A stretch of 64,000 nucleotides of DNA from Phaeodactylum tricornutum CCAP 1055/1 (GCF_000150955.2 NC_011699.1:1-64000), one strand, 5' to 3'. Counted from the stretch's first letter, positions 11,593 through 23,022 are shown. A program made the numbers and translations. The notes: generated by a model from the sequence alone, not told the origin.

Positions 11593-12753
11593 ATGACAGT
11601 ACGAATGCTGACTGTTAGAAATTCGCTTGCGTTCGTCTCTCTTGCACTCTTACTATCATCTTCGGTTGCGTGGTTACCTCGTCCTTCACTTGCGCTTTTG
11701 CCAACCGCGAGTAGCAGCCCCGTTCTGACAGGCCCTGCCTTTCCAGCCACCGTTGTTGTAGAATCTCTACCCCATTCAACGCCGGATGAGAATTCGTCTT
11801 TGGTAATCGAAGATAGTGTCGAAGCACCTTCGCCAGTCCCTCTGGAACAACGGACGTCCCTTGTACTCCAGTATGGTCCAACCGCCGTTTCTGTGTGGAC
11901 CGGAACACTGGCAACCTTCGTGTTGAACAATGTAGGGAATATCGGCCCCATTCCTGCCTCGAGTGCGGTCTCTCTCGCGGCCGCTTTGGGGCTACCCGAA
12001 AAATTTGCTTTAGCGGTCATGTGTGGGAGTTTCGCAGGCATGGTACGGTTTGCCGTTGTACCCAGCATATTGGCTGGTGGCTTGCTGGGTGTGTGCTGTG
12101 CTGGAATGCTGCGATTGTTTGACAGCAAAGGATGGCTGGTGGGTTGCGGAGGGAGACTCGGATTCGTGGCTCAAGTGGCTTGCACAATGCAGTTTGTGGC
12201 GAGGGGTTCATGGGGGCTACTGGCAGCTTCTCCCGCCACTCCGTCTGTTGCCGCTCTCGTCAACCCAAGCCTATACGCGCCCAGCAGGCTACTTAGCTCA
12301 TTTACACAACTTCCATCTATTGTTTTGTCTACCATCGCTGGAGGGATCTTTATGCGTAGCTGGAAGCAAGTGTTGGGGCAGTCGTCGAAGCCTGTCGTAA
12401 AGCGAATTGGATCCTCCGTCGGTGCGGTAGGAGCGACTGGACTACTGGGTAGTGCGTTAATTCCAGCCGCTGCTGGTCCCATATTTTGCGGTTCCTTTAT
12501 CGGTATGTCAGCTCCGGGTAAGCTGCCAACACTGACGTCCTTGGTTGGGGCTTGTGCGATGGCGGGTGCTTGTCAAGTTGCAATGACCGGAGTCTTATTG
12601 GGAGGATGGGGCGGTAAGTTGGGCACAGCGGCGCTCTTGGGTGTTGTCCTGTACCGAGGGCTTACCCATCTTATTGGAGAACCCAGCACTGAATTGACCC
12701 CGAAGCCGATGGTAACACACGAGCCTGTGCCAGTAATATCTCCGGTACAATAA
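11593..12753 (+). CDS. multi-spanning membrane protein, tandem paralogue 1, signal peptide, unknown function
   Basis: A single exon; the ATG at 11593 is chosen because a classical signal peptide follows at once (SLAFVSLALLLSSSVAW), giving 386 residues. The next ~70 residues are serine- and proline-rich, like a transit region. The rest is a run of hydrophobic helices rich in glycine and alanine. It has an internal repeat: CGSFAGM followed about 35 residues later by GCGGRLGF in the first half, and CGSFIGM followed about 38 residues later by GGWGGKLGTAA in the second. The gene downstream (13484-14629) carries the same four landmarks, so the two are paralogues in tandem. The two-half build recalls transporters that arose by internal duplication, but no known family was recognised. 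The presequence suggests plastid or secretory membranes. Confidence 0.8.
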   Translation: MTVRMLTVRNSLAFVSLALLLSSSVAWLPRPSLALLPTASSSPVLTGPAFPATVVVESLPHSTPDENSSLVIEDSVEAPSPVPLEQRTSLVLQYGPTAVSVWTGTLATFVLNNVGNIGPIPASSAVSLAAALGLPEKFALAVMCGSFAGMVRFAVVPSILAGGLLGVCCAGMLRLFDSKGWLVGCGGRLGFVAQVACTMQFVARGSWGLLAASPATPSVAALVNPSLYAPSRLLSSFTQLPSIVLSTIAGGIFMRSWKQVLGQSSKPVVKRIGSSVGAVGATGLLGSALIPAAAGPIFCGSFIGMSAPGKLPTLTSLVGACAMAGACQVAMTGVLLGGWGGKLGTAALLGVVLYRGLTHLIGEPSTELTPKPMVTHEPVPVISPVQ

Positions 12754-13483
12754 TAGAGAGAATAGCTGGGTGAACTTTTTCGTGAATAGCAACTAAATTG
12801 TATCTATCTTACACAATATCATTTATTAGAAAGTTAACCAAAGGTGCCGGACTCAGATTGCGGAAGGCTAATTTTGATCGGGTTGCCGGTTGGTGATAGC
12901 TTGATCGCGTTCGATTGATGACGTCACCGCCTTTTTTTGGTCCTGTTTCTGGAACATCACAGAAGACTGTCTAACGATCATTTTAAGCACGCTTCCGTTC
13001 CATAGTTGTCACGGTCAAAAAGCGAACCGCACGGCGCTTTCGTTACTCTTTGATAGAGCGCGAGCTTCAACGAATTATCATCACGCGAGTAAAATTCTTG
13101 TCGATGGCGAGGGATTGAGGTAAAAGCTCATAGTACACTTCGATTCACCACATTTACTGTTGTTACTGCTTACATTCAGATCTCCACACTACCTTTTTTT
13201 AGGAGCAAAAGAGGGTGCACGACTGATTTCACTACGACTGCATATTGAGTTACTCCTCTACGCATCGAGTAACAATCAAGGACTAGCCACGTCGCACATA
13301 AATTTTGGCCGTTGCATTTGAGAGCATCTCCGATGATGAAGCACGAGCATAAAGTTGCTGGATCTCCCGTCACAGAGCAGCTTAATAAAGAACGACGACC
13401 TCGATAGACATAAGGGTCGTAAAATATCCTGTCCATTTAGAGAAAGACAAATCTGGGCGACTGTCATTGAGCTCCAAATCATA
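12754..13483. other. intergenic between the tandem paralogues
   Basis: 730 bp that should hold the promoter of the second paralogue. A TGATGACGTCA-like stretch near 12917-12926 resembles a bZIP (CRE-type) site; this is noted by eye only. No gene or repeat was recognised. Confidence 0.4.
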
Positions 13484-14629
13484 ATGACCCACTGTATCGA
13501 CACCGCTGGGGTTGAGGAGGCTGCTTTGCAGATGGACGAAACCACTCTGGGAAGCACTGAACATGGCGACAAAGAATCACCAGCGACATTAAATTGCAAT
13601 TTAGAATCGTCCGATTATTTGAAAGACATTGTCTTTGAATATGAGGATGAAGTGCATCCTCGGCAACCGGACACCTTGCCTGCCGTGACAGGGGAAGGAG
13701 AAGAGGAACGGGATTCGGAAGACGACACGGTAGTAGTGAGGTGGCAGTTGCTACACAAGCTACAAACTATCCTGGTAATTGTTGCAGCCACGGTTGCCAC
13801 GTTTGGTTTGCACAACTACCTTTCAGTCTTCAATTCCATTGCAGCGTCAGGCTTGGTTGGTCTCGTGTCTGGTCTTGTCTTACCACAATATATGGCACTA
13901 GCTGCTTTCTGCGGTTCCTTTGCCGGTATGGCAACTTTGCAAGTCATTCCCAGTGTTGTTGCTGCGATATCACTCGGATTCTTTTGTGCTCTGGTCGTGC
14001 TCGTCTTTGACTACAAAGGCTTTTTGCTCGGAATAGGCGGACGTCTGGGTTTTATTGCGCTGTGTGCTTGTACCATGCATTTTGTGCTTTCTATCATTGT
14101 TGTCGCTCCGTCACCGGAGGCTTCCCTCGTCGATATATCAAGCTTTCCCAGCATAGAGGAATTCTTTCCAATCAAGTTATTTCGAGTCCTGTCAACAACA
14201 ATAGTCGGTAGCATCTTTATGAAGCTCTGGAGATTGACTTTCGCTCGCCTTGAAGGTTCTCTAGCGAAATGTATGGCCCATTCGGTTGTTGCCTCGAGCG
14301 CAACGGGGATCCTGGTGGCATGGACATTACCATTATGGGCTACTGGCCCAGTATACTGTGGTTCTTTTGTAGCGATGGCCGCTCCGGAGGAGCTTCCGAC
14401 CATGATGTCAATAGTCTCGGCCGCGACTTTGGCCGGATTGGCGCAGTTGGCTTTGGATGGTTTTTTTTTGGGCGGATGGGGTGGGAAATTGGGAACAGCA
14501 GCTTTGATAGGCGTTCTTTTGTATAGAATACCTGTTCGGCTATTGGCTGAGTGCGTAGATAGCCAAGAGGACGGAAGTGAAAGTGATGCAGGAAACAAAC
14601 CAAACGTACCGGGGATGACTGAAGTCTAG
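13484..14629 (+). CDS. multi-spanning membrane protein, tandem paralogue 2, acidic N-terminus, unknown function
   Basis: A single exon; 381 residues from the ATG at 13484 (an upstream in-frame ATG at 13355 would add 43). It matches the preceding gene along the membrane part: CGSFAGM then GIGGRLGFIA in the first half, CGSFVAM then GGWGGKLGTAALIG in the second. A stretch near the middle reads IVGSIFMKLWR against IAGGIFMRSWK in the first copy. The N-terminus is unlike that of its neighbour: no signal peptide, but about 100 mostly acidic residues (EYEDEVH, GEGEEERDSEDD) before the first helix. The pair may therefore work in different membranes, or one may be regulated through the acidic tail. Function is unknown. 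Its 3' end lies 83 bp from the convergent gene downstream. Confidence 0.78.
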   Translation: MTHCIDTAGVEEAALQMDETTLGSTEHGDKESPATLNCNLESSDYLKDIVFEYEDEVHPRQPDTLPAVTGEGEEERDSEDDTVVVRWQLLHKLQTILVIVAATVATFGLHNYLSVFNSIAASGLVGLVSGLVLPQYMALAAFCGSFAGMATLQVIPSVVAAISLGFFCALVVLVFDYKGFLLGIGGRLGFIALCACTMHFVLSIIVVAPSPEASLVDISSFPSIEEFFPIKLFRVLSTTIVGSIFMKLWRLTFARLEGSLAKCMAHSVVASSATGILVAWTLPLWATGPVYCGSFVAMAAPEELPTMMSIVSAATLAGLAQLALDGFFLGGWGGKLGTAALIGVLLYRIPVRLLAECVDSQEDGSESDAGNKPNVPGMTEV

Positions 14630-14712
14630 ATGTATGTGTTCTTGTAAAAATTATTTTTTTTTGAAAAGCTACAGAGTCTGGTCTCTATTCCTGATTTGGG
14701 CATTGAACACTT

Positions 14713-15168
14713 TCATGTCGCAACAACTTCTCCTGGTAAAAGTTCACCCTGACTAAGTTTGTAGCACACCATTCCCCACAGAGCCAGGTTGCTTACAAAA
14801 TAGGCCTTGAAGATGTAAGCCCATTTGATTGTTTTATTGGTGACATCCTTTTTGAGTTTCTCTGCCACCTTCTCCACGCTCCATGACAAGACGTAGTATG
14901 CCGGGAGAAGAAAATTCGCCAAGACGAGCACCGTGCCTGCTAGAGAAGCATACCGCTTGCCGGAATAGGAAGTCACCGCCAGAATACCCATACTAATGTG
15001 ACCTAGCTCTTTCTGATCGCCTTTGGCGATTTTTTTGTAGAGAGCCCAGGCACAGTAAAAGGTCGAGATTTTGGAAAGCGAAGGCAGAAGGGGTTGATTA
15101 AGGACAAGGTACCAAGAAACAGCTTGGGACAGAGGCATGAGTGTCGTTGCAATTGGATTGACCGACAT
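14713..15168 (-). CDS. small multi-pass membrane protein, unknown
   Basis: A single exon of 151 residues on the minus strand. Three to four hydrophobic stretches are visible, around residues 15-40, 58-66, 78-98 and 116-136 (for example LAGTVLVLANFLLPAYYVL and YFVSNLALWGMVCY). A lysine-rich loop (KVAEKLKKDVTNKTIKW) lies between the last two. There is no signal peptide of the classical kind, and no cysteine or histidine pattern that would suggest a cofactor. I do not recognise the family. It is convergent with the second paralogue and lies just left of the retrotransposon nest. Confidence 0.65.
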   Translation of the reverse strand: MSVNPIATTLMPLSQAVSWYLVLNQPLLPSLSKISTFYCAWALYKKIAKGDQKELGHISMGILAVTSYSGKRYASLAGTVLVLANFLLPAYYVLSWSVEKVAEKLKKDVTNKTIKWAYIFKAYFVSNLALWGMVCYKLSQGELLPGEVVAT

Positions 15169-15637
15169 GATTGTTGGACTGACTGTGAGTTGCGTGAAAG
15201 CTAGTAAAGGAGTTATGTGAGACGCAAGGAGCGCTTGATAATGATTGGTATGCTACGAAGGCGAATATGCTCCTATTGGTTGACGTCTTCCTCTGTTTCC
15301 GTCAACACAAAATAGAGAAACTTTTCTATTCGAAATCACCGGCTCACATACTGCGAAAGAAGCAATCAGATAAAAGGAGGTTCTCGCGAACAACTTAGAA
15401 AAATGAGATTTCTTTACTTCTAAGCGATATAGATAGAATACATTTCATAGTAAAGCGACATAGTCCTGTGTGTTGCAAAGCTGAAGTTTTAATTAATTCC
15501 GCACGTTGCAAGAACAAGGGAGACGTGGCTGTATAATGGCTCTGGTTTGACACGCAGAAAAAATCTTGTTACCCGTCAGACCGCTCTCTTTACGCACATA
15601 ATTAGAGACGCAGTCTCGTTTATTTTAAGCTTGAGGT
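15169..15637. other. intergenic, upstream of the small membrane protein and left flank of the nest
   Basis: 469 bp of AT-rich DNA from the start of the minus-strand gene to the first base of the outer element's left LTR. No gene seen; it should hold the promoter of the gene at 14713-15168. Confidence 0.45.
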
Positions 15638-15786
15638 TGAGCAAATCCAGTGGTAGTGGATCTGGTGATGTGACATAGGTAGTATGTCACAACCCCTATA
15701 ATTTCTTCTTATGTTGCGTATCATCACGTCCTGTATGGAATGTACTCTAAATATGGACCTACGTATCCACTACGGTGAGATTAACA
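15638..15786 (+). repeat. left (5') LTR of element O
   Basis: 149 bp beginning TGAGCAAATCC and ending GATTAACA, matching 42686-42835 with about 8 differences counted by eye, one of them a single-base indel. The primer-binding site follows at once. Confidence 0.9.
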
Positions 15787-16463
15787 GAGTTTATCAGACC
15801 CAATGCATACACGGATGTGTAGGTGATGTTTCTTACCTTCGTGGGGAGAAACGGGTGAGAAAGCGGCTTGTTTGATACAGCTTTCATGGGTTTTCCCCAT
15901 GGTCGCGGAACCGTTCGGATCGAAACGATCGCACGGGTATTGAGCCGCTGTGGTCGGACGAGAACTTGCCGTTGTGTATGGGTGTGAAAGTAGACAGTTG
16001 TTTAGGTTATATACACACCCAAAAATGAGTGTGTCTTACAACAGATAGCCATTGTGTATGGTTAGGTCATAAGTTATGACTGGTAATTTCGATATTGTCG
16101 TTGGGTATGACACCGAAACCCGAACCAATCTATCGGTGAGATACGCTGGATAGCGTATAATACTAAGACCGCTGGACATAGGCGTGTTAGAAAAGTTATG
16201 TCATTGTGTATGACTTCTTTTTATTTAGCCAAACTATTGGTGAGTTACATTGGACAATGTAGAAAACTAGCCAGTTTCACTGGTGAGGAGCACTGGAGAT
16301 GTGTAGTACTTATGGAGCGGTGCCTTATGGCTTAGAACGGAAGGTAGCTGTGCCTGGAGGGTTGTGTCGGCTCCTGCGGTCCGTGGGGCTGTTGCGATTG
16401 TGTTACTGCTTTTGGATCGCGTTACGTTGTTTCGTTGTTCTTTCTTTCGTTGAAATTGTTCTT
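15787..16463 (+). other. leader of element O with degenerate repeated motif
   Basis: The untranslated stretch between the 5' LTR and the point where element A is inserted, which is just ahead of gag. A core like GTTGTGTATG recurs near 15970, 16050, 16100 and 16202. Two related GGTGAG-containing stretches (16134-16160 and 16230-16257) could each fold, as could GTTTCACTGGTGAGGAGCACTGG. It may serve in packaging or translation control, but this is an inference. Confidence 0.5.
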
Positions 16464-16468
16464 GATAT
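16464..16468. repeat. target duplication of element A, left copy
   Basis: GATAT, repeated at 23017-23021 on the other side of element A. It marks the insertion of A into the leader of O, one base before the gag start region. Confidence 0.9.
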
Positions 16469-16936
16469 TGTCACAGGTCAAGTATCTCCTGGCTTCTGAA
16501 GACAGCACGAGGTGATCAAGACTCGTCTGGCTTCTAACAAAGAGATACAAACTAACAAATATGGTTTTCACACAATCGTTGTTAAGATTTATAAACTCTA
16601 AACTAAAGAGCTAATCTGTTCACTTTCCATTCGGCCCCACGATCTGCCAAGCGCCATTGTGGTCCGTTTCACTATTCTCCACGGTGTTATACACGGCACC
16701 GTGGGCACATTCATCATAGTTACCATGCTCCTTAGCATGGCAACGATCGAGTCCCGAAACAGTCACATCATGTTTCTGAATACTCAACTGGGATTGCGCC
16801 TGTCCAAAACCATCCGTGTCGGGATTTGTGGCCAAACACACAAGATTAGTTTTGACAGGCTCGCCTTGGGTGCCACGACCCAAGTAGTGCGCGCCATCGT
16901 GCGAACCGGTAATCAAAACTGTCATTCCAGTTGACA
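16469..16936 (-). repeat. 3' LTR of element A
   Basis: 468 bp, the same length as 22549-23016. On the minus strand it runs from TGTCAACTGG to CCTGTGACA. It contains the tail of the polyprotein frame, which stops at 16620-16622. A TTTATAAATC stretch (16588-16597) may be the TATA box in the 5' copy. Confidence 0.92.
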
Positions 16937-19900
16937 CTCCCCACTGTGAGGTACTCGAAACAGAACGAACGGGAGATTTCGTCTCACCTTTCCAAAACAA
17001 CAAAGGCTGAACCAAAGGCCAAGCAACTGCGTGACCCAAAGGTTTGGTCAACACGTCGCTTGCATTGTCCTTACCCTCAATCCACAAAAAATGCATGATA
17101 CCAAAAGCGATCACTTCGCGAACGCGGTGGTATGCCAACGCATTGTGTCGTTTGGAGAGAACAGAATGAGGCAAAGTCGAGCTGGTAACAATGCTTTGAT
17201 TGTCGCCAAGGAGCCAAGCAGGACCGTCCAAGGGAATGCCCATCATACGTAGAGTAAGACACATGTCAATAATCTGCTCCGTAGCCAAACGAGCAGCAAC
17301 AAATTCAGAGCCATACGTAGCCGTTTCAACCGTAGACTGTCGTTTAGAAAACCAAGACACAGGAGTCTGATTAACCAAATGCAAGACACCCGTTGTAGAA
17401 CGGCCTGTAGTCAAATCATGATACAAGTTAGCATCCACAAAAGTAGTGATACGCATAGGCTTACCACGAGCAAGAGGCATGTCTGGAGGAGAATCCTCAT
17501 CAGACGATTTACCGTACACCGAATACATCCAGTCGTGCTTGGGAACGTCTCCCCGAACCTCATGATTGGGTATCCCAGTACGAAAGCGTATAGCAGCATC
17601 AGGGTAACGGCGAAGGTACCCAATGATACGACGGAGACGGTTCAAGTGTCCCTCGCGAGGAGCAGAACGAAAACGGCCCATCGTCGTGACGGCACAATGT
17701 ATATCGAAGCGCCCGAGAGTGATGGCCCACTGGAGGGCACCAATGAGGGACTGATACAATTTTATCGAACCAGCATCGAGGACTTGCGAATCGTCGACTT
17801 CAGGATGGTCGCCTTTCTCAAGAGGAGAAGAGTACAACTTAGGCTCCGTACCGAACGAAGTCTTGTAGTTCGAAATAATACGCTTTACGTATGTTTTCGC
17901 GCCGACCGCGAGAGTGTTGTCCTTACTATTGCGAGTAAAGTCACCGCCAAGGAAGTAAGTAGGAGGACCCACACCCTTCAGAGTAAAGTGATGGTCTGAA
18001 ACAAGGGTATCAAAAAAGGCCTTGGGATTTCGTGAGACGCATGCAATATCGTCAACGTACACACAAACATATTCCCAATGGTCTTTGCAGTCATGCATCC
18101 AGAGATCAGGGTCCGTTTTGCAAGGGATAAAATTCATTGCACAAAGGCAATCCGAAAGACGCTCATGGAAACGGGCTCCACTGGTATGGAGGCCGTACAA
18201 AGCTTTGTCAATGAGCAAAGTATGCCCAGAAAGCTCCCCAAACTCGGGACCGGCAACAAAATACACCTGTTCCTTCGTGTATGCTTCGAGATAGGCGACA
18301 GCAATATCGCCGACCCACGTATCCAGTCCATTTAGCTCACCGGCAAGAATAGCGAGACGAATGGACCGAAGAGAAACAACACCGGAGTAAACACTGTCCT
18401 TTGGAGGCGCTGTCATGTGACCACCGGCGACGAGCCGGGCCTTGCATTTGAGTGACTGTTTCACGTCAAACACGAAATGAACGTTAATACGCTGGTATCC
18501 AGGGCCAGGTTTGGCTGCACCCTTACCAAGGTCCTTGTACATTTTATACTCACAATGCTGGGCCAATTCAAGAGCCATGGCATCAGCCCAACGGGTATTC
18601 CCAGCGTCGGCATCAAATTTCAAAGCTTCACGAGAATTGCGAGGGACAAGGACGCCAAACTTGAAAATGGGGTCTCCCTTACGCTGTTTCGTCAATGAAA
18701 CAGTTCGGTTAAAGTCGTCGCGGTTACGAAGCAGGCGATTGAAGCGTTGCCATCCGGGAACAGCAAGGAGATCGTTCTCAGACGCGTACATCGCGAGTGT
18801 GACTGGATCATCCTTTGCCATTTCAATCAAAGGCTCGTAGGTCTGGGAACCATCCTCCCATTGAACCAGAACATTCCACGACAATCCCTTATAGTTAACA
18901 TCAGTTGGTTGCAACGGTCCTTGATGTCCAATGATACCAGTAAATTTGAAGTGGCCTTCAACATTTCCATTCGTGACACGGTCGGTTTGTTGAGCTTCCA
19001 TCAAGTCACAGAGTTCATTATACGAAATGATCTCGTCGGCATCCTTCTCATCAATTTGCAATAGGAAACGGATCGCTTGGTGATTGTCGGAGTCGGCATC
19101 AACAATTTTACGAGCAACAAGAGCTCGGTGGCTCTGGCCATCAGGGGCTTCACAAACCAAGTATCGACCAATTAATTCGTCAGGAGAAAACGCAGGGGAT
19201 TCAAAGAGCGATGGATCGATTGCAGCAGGATTGCGTAGATCACTCGAAGCCAACACAATGGGCTTAGGATTCGAAGGCTCCCCACCATCGGGAGAGGAAT
19301 TCGCGGCACGGTGATTTTTCAGACCGTTATCAACATTGGCTGAACGAACAACAGAACGGGCAATGGCTTGGTGACTATTATTGGTCAAAATCCAATAGGT
19401 CAAAGCATCACCTTTATGTTCGGCAACACCAATCCAACGACCAGCCTTCTCGCGAGATTGCGACGGGAAAGATGCATGGTCAGGGTCATAGTAGTAGACC
19501 GGCTCAAACCACCGAAAAAGGAGCAAAGCGGAAATATCAGGACATTGGCCGTACGCAACTTGCAACGGGGTACGCCAATTCAAGCTCTCAACTGCAAGGC
19601 GATTCAGCAAGTAGGTCACGTAAAATAAGCAAAGCAACCAATACTCCGGAGGAGTGTTTGTATGATCCATGATGGTATTTACCATCTTTTTCACTTCCTG
19701 AATGCGGCGTTCCGCGTAGTTCTGGTGTTGGTGATGCGGCTCGCACTGCATATCATTTATTGCGTACATTCGCAAAATCTGAAGCGCTTGCTTACCGATC
19801 TGGGCACAAGCATTGTCGCTGAGGAGTGCATCGGGAGCACCATGGGTACGAATAAAGTCCTCGAAAGCATGGGCAAACTGAGATTCGCGCTTCATTGGGA

Positions 19901-22533
19901 AGACAGAGGTGATTTGCGAACTTTTTCCTACGAAAAGTTGGGCCATTGTAGCCCCCCCCCCATGGTTGTAAATGCCGTCATCGGCCGCAGGGGTATCCGA
20001 GAAAAAAGTATCTGTTGCCACAATTTCGTTCAAACAAGAAACGTTGGCAGCAGGGAAGCGCGACTTGAAATGCTTGCGCAAAGGCAAACGAGCATCGGCA
20101 CGAGCAAATTGTGTAGTATTTTCAAATGTGCGGGAGATTCGAGCGCTGGGGACCCATCCAAAATTGGGTTGCAAGACATCGGCGTTCAAGGGGGAACGAC
20201 TGACAACCGTGGAGTGCGCAAGAAGGCCAAAGTTGTTGATGCGTTCATCACGGAACGGCACATGGTCGGCAGAAAGCTGCAAACTGAGATCATCATTGGT
20301 CGCAGCAGGAGAAGACACGCCATTCGGGTCCCACTCGTTGTCGGCGGTGAAATGAACCCACTCGAAATTGTCCAGGTCCGCCTCGGTGGGGGCCTGCATA
20401 GACAAATAGGTGAGTCCGCCAGAAACTGAAAGCGGGATGACAAAACGGCCATCGGATGTGACAATACGCTGTTTGCCACCAAAAGTACGTGGGACGTCGT
20501 CAACTGTGACTCCCCAGGAGCGCATTTGGTTGCACAAATGAATGGTATTACCAGTACCAAGATGAGCATACTGATTAAACACTCCAATGATAGGACCATC
20601 CGTGGTGTGGATGAGTCCGGCAACCGTCGACAGACAAAGGTTGGTGAGCTCCGAGTTTCCAATCCCAGAAACAGTAGCTTCCGACAGAGATTGGGAAATA
20701 ACGGTCACATCCGAGCCGCTAAGGCCACCATTGGCTCCACCATCAATCAAAGAATCTTTAGTCAAAGAAACATCGTGAGTAGACAGACGGTATCTGACGG
20801 AGGCATGGTTTACCTCACGGCGGTACGTGGTACCATTCACCGAAAAAGAATCAGAGGTTGCGCCGTTGGACGGCTGGCGAGCGGCAGAATTTGAAATTAG
20901 CGACCGTAGCAGGTGTCCGGATGCAGCAGGATTTGGAACTTGAGTCGAAGCAAGACTTTGGTTATCCACAGCCGTCGAGTCGCTCACGTACACGGTGGGA
21001 GGAGGCTGAGTAGCAGCGGCATTCACGGACAGAGCAGAGGCTGGAGCTGCAGCAGGACGAGGTCCTCGTTGGTCCATAATGGTGCGCTTCTCTTCAGGAG
21101 AGAGAGCATTCCATTTCTCAGGAGGCACGTAATTCTTGTGCTTCTTACCAAGCGGTTTGTTAGTAGTCTTCTTTGAAGAAGACTGGGACTTTGCGTTGTT
21201 TGCAGAACGGCCACCACGGTTATTACCGCGGTCTTCAAAATCGGTCTGATCAATATCGGTTGCATGCTCAAGCATCAGGTCATAGACGTACTCGAAGTCT
21301 GAGTCGTCGGAACTCTTTCCCACATGGGTACGAGAGTAAAGCTGCACATTGCCAAGGAAAAGTTTCAATTGCGGATGGGAACGGACAGCTGACTTCAGTC
21401 ACGCTCTTTTGGTGATCTGGCAAAGGGAACTCGTTGATCCGCTCAAGATTGTAGATCAAATTGCGCCAAGTTGTCAAAAAAGCAACGCAAGTTTTGCTCT
21501 TTGAAGTTGCAAACGAATACAAGGTGAGCTTCGTTTCAATGGAAGTAGCCGTGATCTGCGCGTTAATACCTTTACCGTACGAGGCAACGAGGTCGCGGTA
21601 GACCGACTGAGCATCCAGCTCATCCACATGCTTGTGGAGAATCCCACGCGCACGAGGGGTCAACAAAATGTTGTTGAATACACCAAAGACAAAATTCTGC
21701 ATCTCAACGAACGTGTCTATCTCATCAACGGTCTGGGGCAAGTAGTCTGGGTCAAGTACCAGCTGAACACCGTGGATACGGAGTTTAATACGAATATTCG
21801 TATTCCAAGTAACCCAAAAACGGTCCTCACCGAACTTCGGGTACGGGACGGAATGGTTCTTGATCGTCTTTCGAAATTTTGCAGCAGCACTTTCGGCAAA
21901 GGAACTCCGAGCATCAGATCCAACAGGAGTAGCGGGGGTAACAGTAGCAGAGGCTGGTTGCCAATACTCAAGAACATCAGAGGTAAGTTCAAGCCAGGTG
22001 TCGTTCGTCACATTGGTGCCTTTCGAAAGGAACCATTGTACAATCTTCAAAATCCGATCCTGTTGTGCAGGTGGAAGGAATGTACGAACAATTGAAGCAG
22101 GGCCGTCTCCCACAGCAGGGGTCAAGACGCCATAAGACACCGTTGCAAGACGATGTTCAGTGATTGAGGCCAATTCACTGGCCTGAGTAATCCCATACTC
22201 TTCAGAGAACCGACGGTACGACGAATCCAACGTTGTCGCTCCCAAGAGGTTCACAAGGACATGTTCGAGAGGATCCATGGTCAAAGCAGGAATGGTTCTC
22301 GAACGCAACTGTCGGGCCATTCACACAACAGTATCTCGTGTACCAAGGACAAACGAGACAAACACAGTATCTCGTGCACCAAGGACATGCAAGACAGCAA
22401 TTATCCGATCGACTCGTCAGAAGATCGAAACAACAAAAACAAAGCCACTGGTCTTACCCAATGGGTTGCCTTATTGCCGTTCTGTCACAGAACCAGGCAA
22501 TACCCAACAAACGGGAGCAAAGTGATTAGCAAT

Positions 22534-22548
22534 TCAAGACTGTTAATC
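22534..22548 (-). other. primer-binding site of element A
   Basis: GATTAACAGTCTTGA on the minus strand, directly after the 5' LTR. The same 15 bases follow the 5' LTR of element E at 34449-34463. The tRNA that matches was not identified. Confidence 0.65.
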
Positions 22549-23016
22549 TGTCACAGGTCAAGTATCTCCTGGCTTCTGAAGACAGCACGAGGTGATCAAG
22601 ACTCGTCTGGCTTCTAACGAAGAGATACGAACTAACGAATATGGTTTTCACACAATCGTTGTTAAGATTTATAAACTCTAAACTAAAGAGCTAATCTGTT
22701 CACTTTCCATTCGGCCCCACAATCTGCCAAGCGCCATTGTGGTCCGTTTCACTATTCTCCACGGTGTTATACACGGCACCGTGGGCACATTCATCATAGT
22801 TACCATGCTCCTTAGCATGGCAACAATCGAGTCCCGAAACAGTCACATCATGTTTCTGAATACTCAACTGGGATTGCGCCTGTCCAAAACCATCCGTGTC
22901 GGGATTTGTGGCCAAACACACAAGATTAGTTTCGACAGGCTCGCCTTGGGTGCCACGACCCAAGTAGTGCGCGCCATCGCGCGAACCGGTTCTCAAAACT
23001 GTCATTCCAGTTGACA
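22549..23016 (-). repeat. 5' LTR of element A
   Basis: 468 bp, about 98% identical by eye to 16469-16936. The open frame at 22700-23005 is the LTR copy of the polyprotein tail, not a separate gene. The repeat GATAT follows at 23017-23021, directly ahead of the gag start of element O. Confidence 0.92.
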
Positions 23017-23022
23017 GATATC

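Larger units (their letters stand above)
16469..23016 (-). mobile_element. copia-like LTR retrotransposon A, nearly whole, inserted in element O
   Basis: 6548 bp on the minus strand with 468-bp LTRs at 22549-23016 (5') and 16469-16936 (3'), bounded by the 5-bp target repeat GATAT. The primer-binding site GATTAACAGTCTTGA follows the 5' LTR (22534-22548); the polypurine tract AGTGGGGAG (16937-16945) precedes the 3' LTR. Coding runs leftward from 22320: gag, a protease with a D-x-G-A-N-G-G motif (near 20740), integrase (about 20000-19400), a chromo-like segment (about 18960-18760), reverse transcriptase with YVDDIA (near 18040) and RNase H (about 17450-17050). The coding lies in two open frames where element E has one, so it appears to carry about one break. 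The last ~105 codons lie inside the 3' LTR. LTRs differ at about 9 of 468 positions, so it is of middle age within the nest. Confidence 0.92.

Noticed and set aside
11499-12128. A minus-strand frame of 209 codons over membrane-protein paralogue 1.
   Set aside because: It lies antisense to a gene with a clear signal peptide and a paralogue; a shadow frame.
14011-14598. A minus-strand frame of 195 codons over paralogue 2.
   Set aside because: Antisense shadow of a gene supported by its paralogue; no domain of its own.
22549-23016. At first read as a 155-bp LTR of element A followed by a fragment of a second copy (frame 22700-23005).
   Set aside because: The match to the left side continues to 16936/23016 and ends exactly at TGACA with the GATAT target repeat, so the whole 468 bp is the LTR and the frame is the LTR-coded polyprotein tail.
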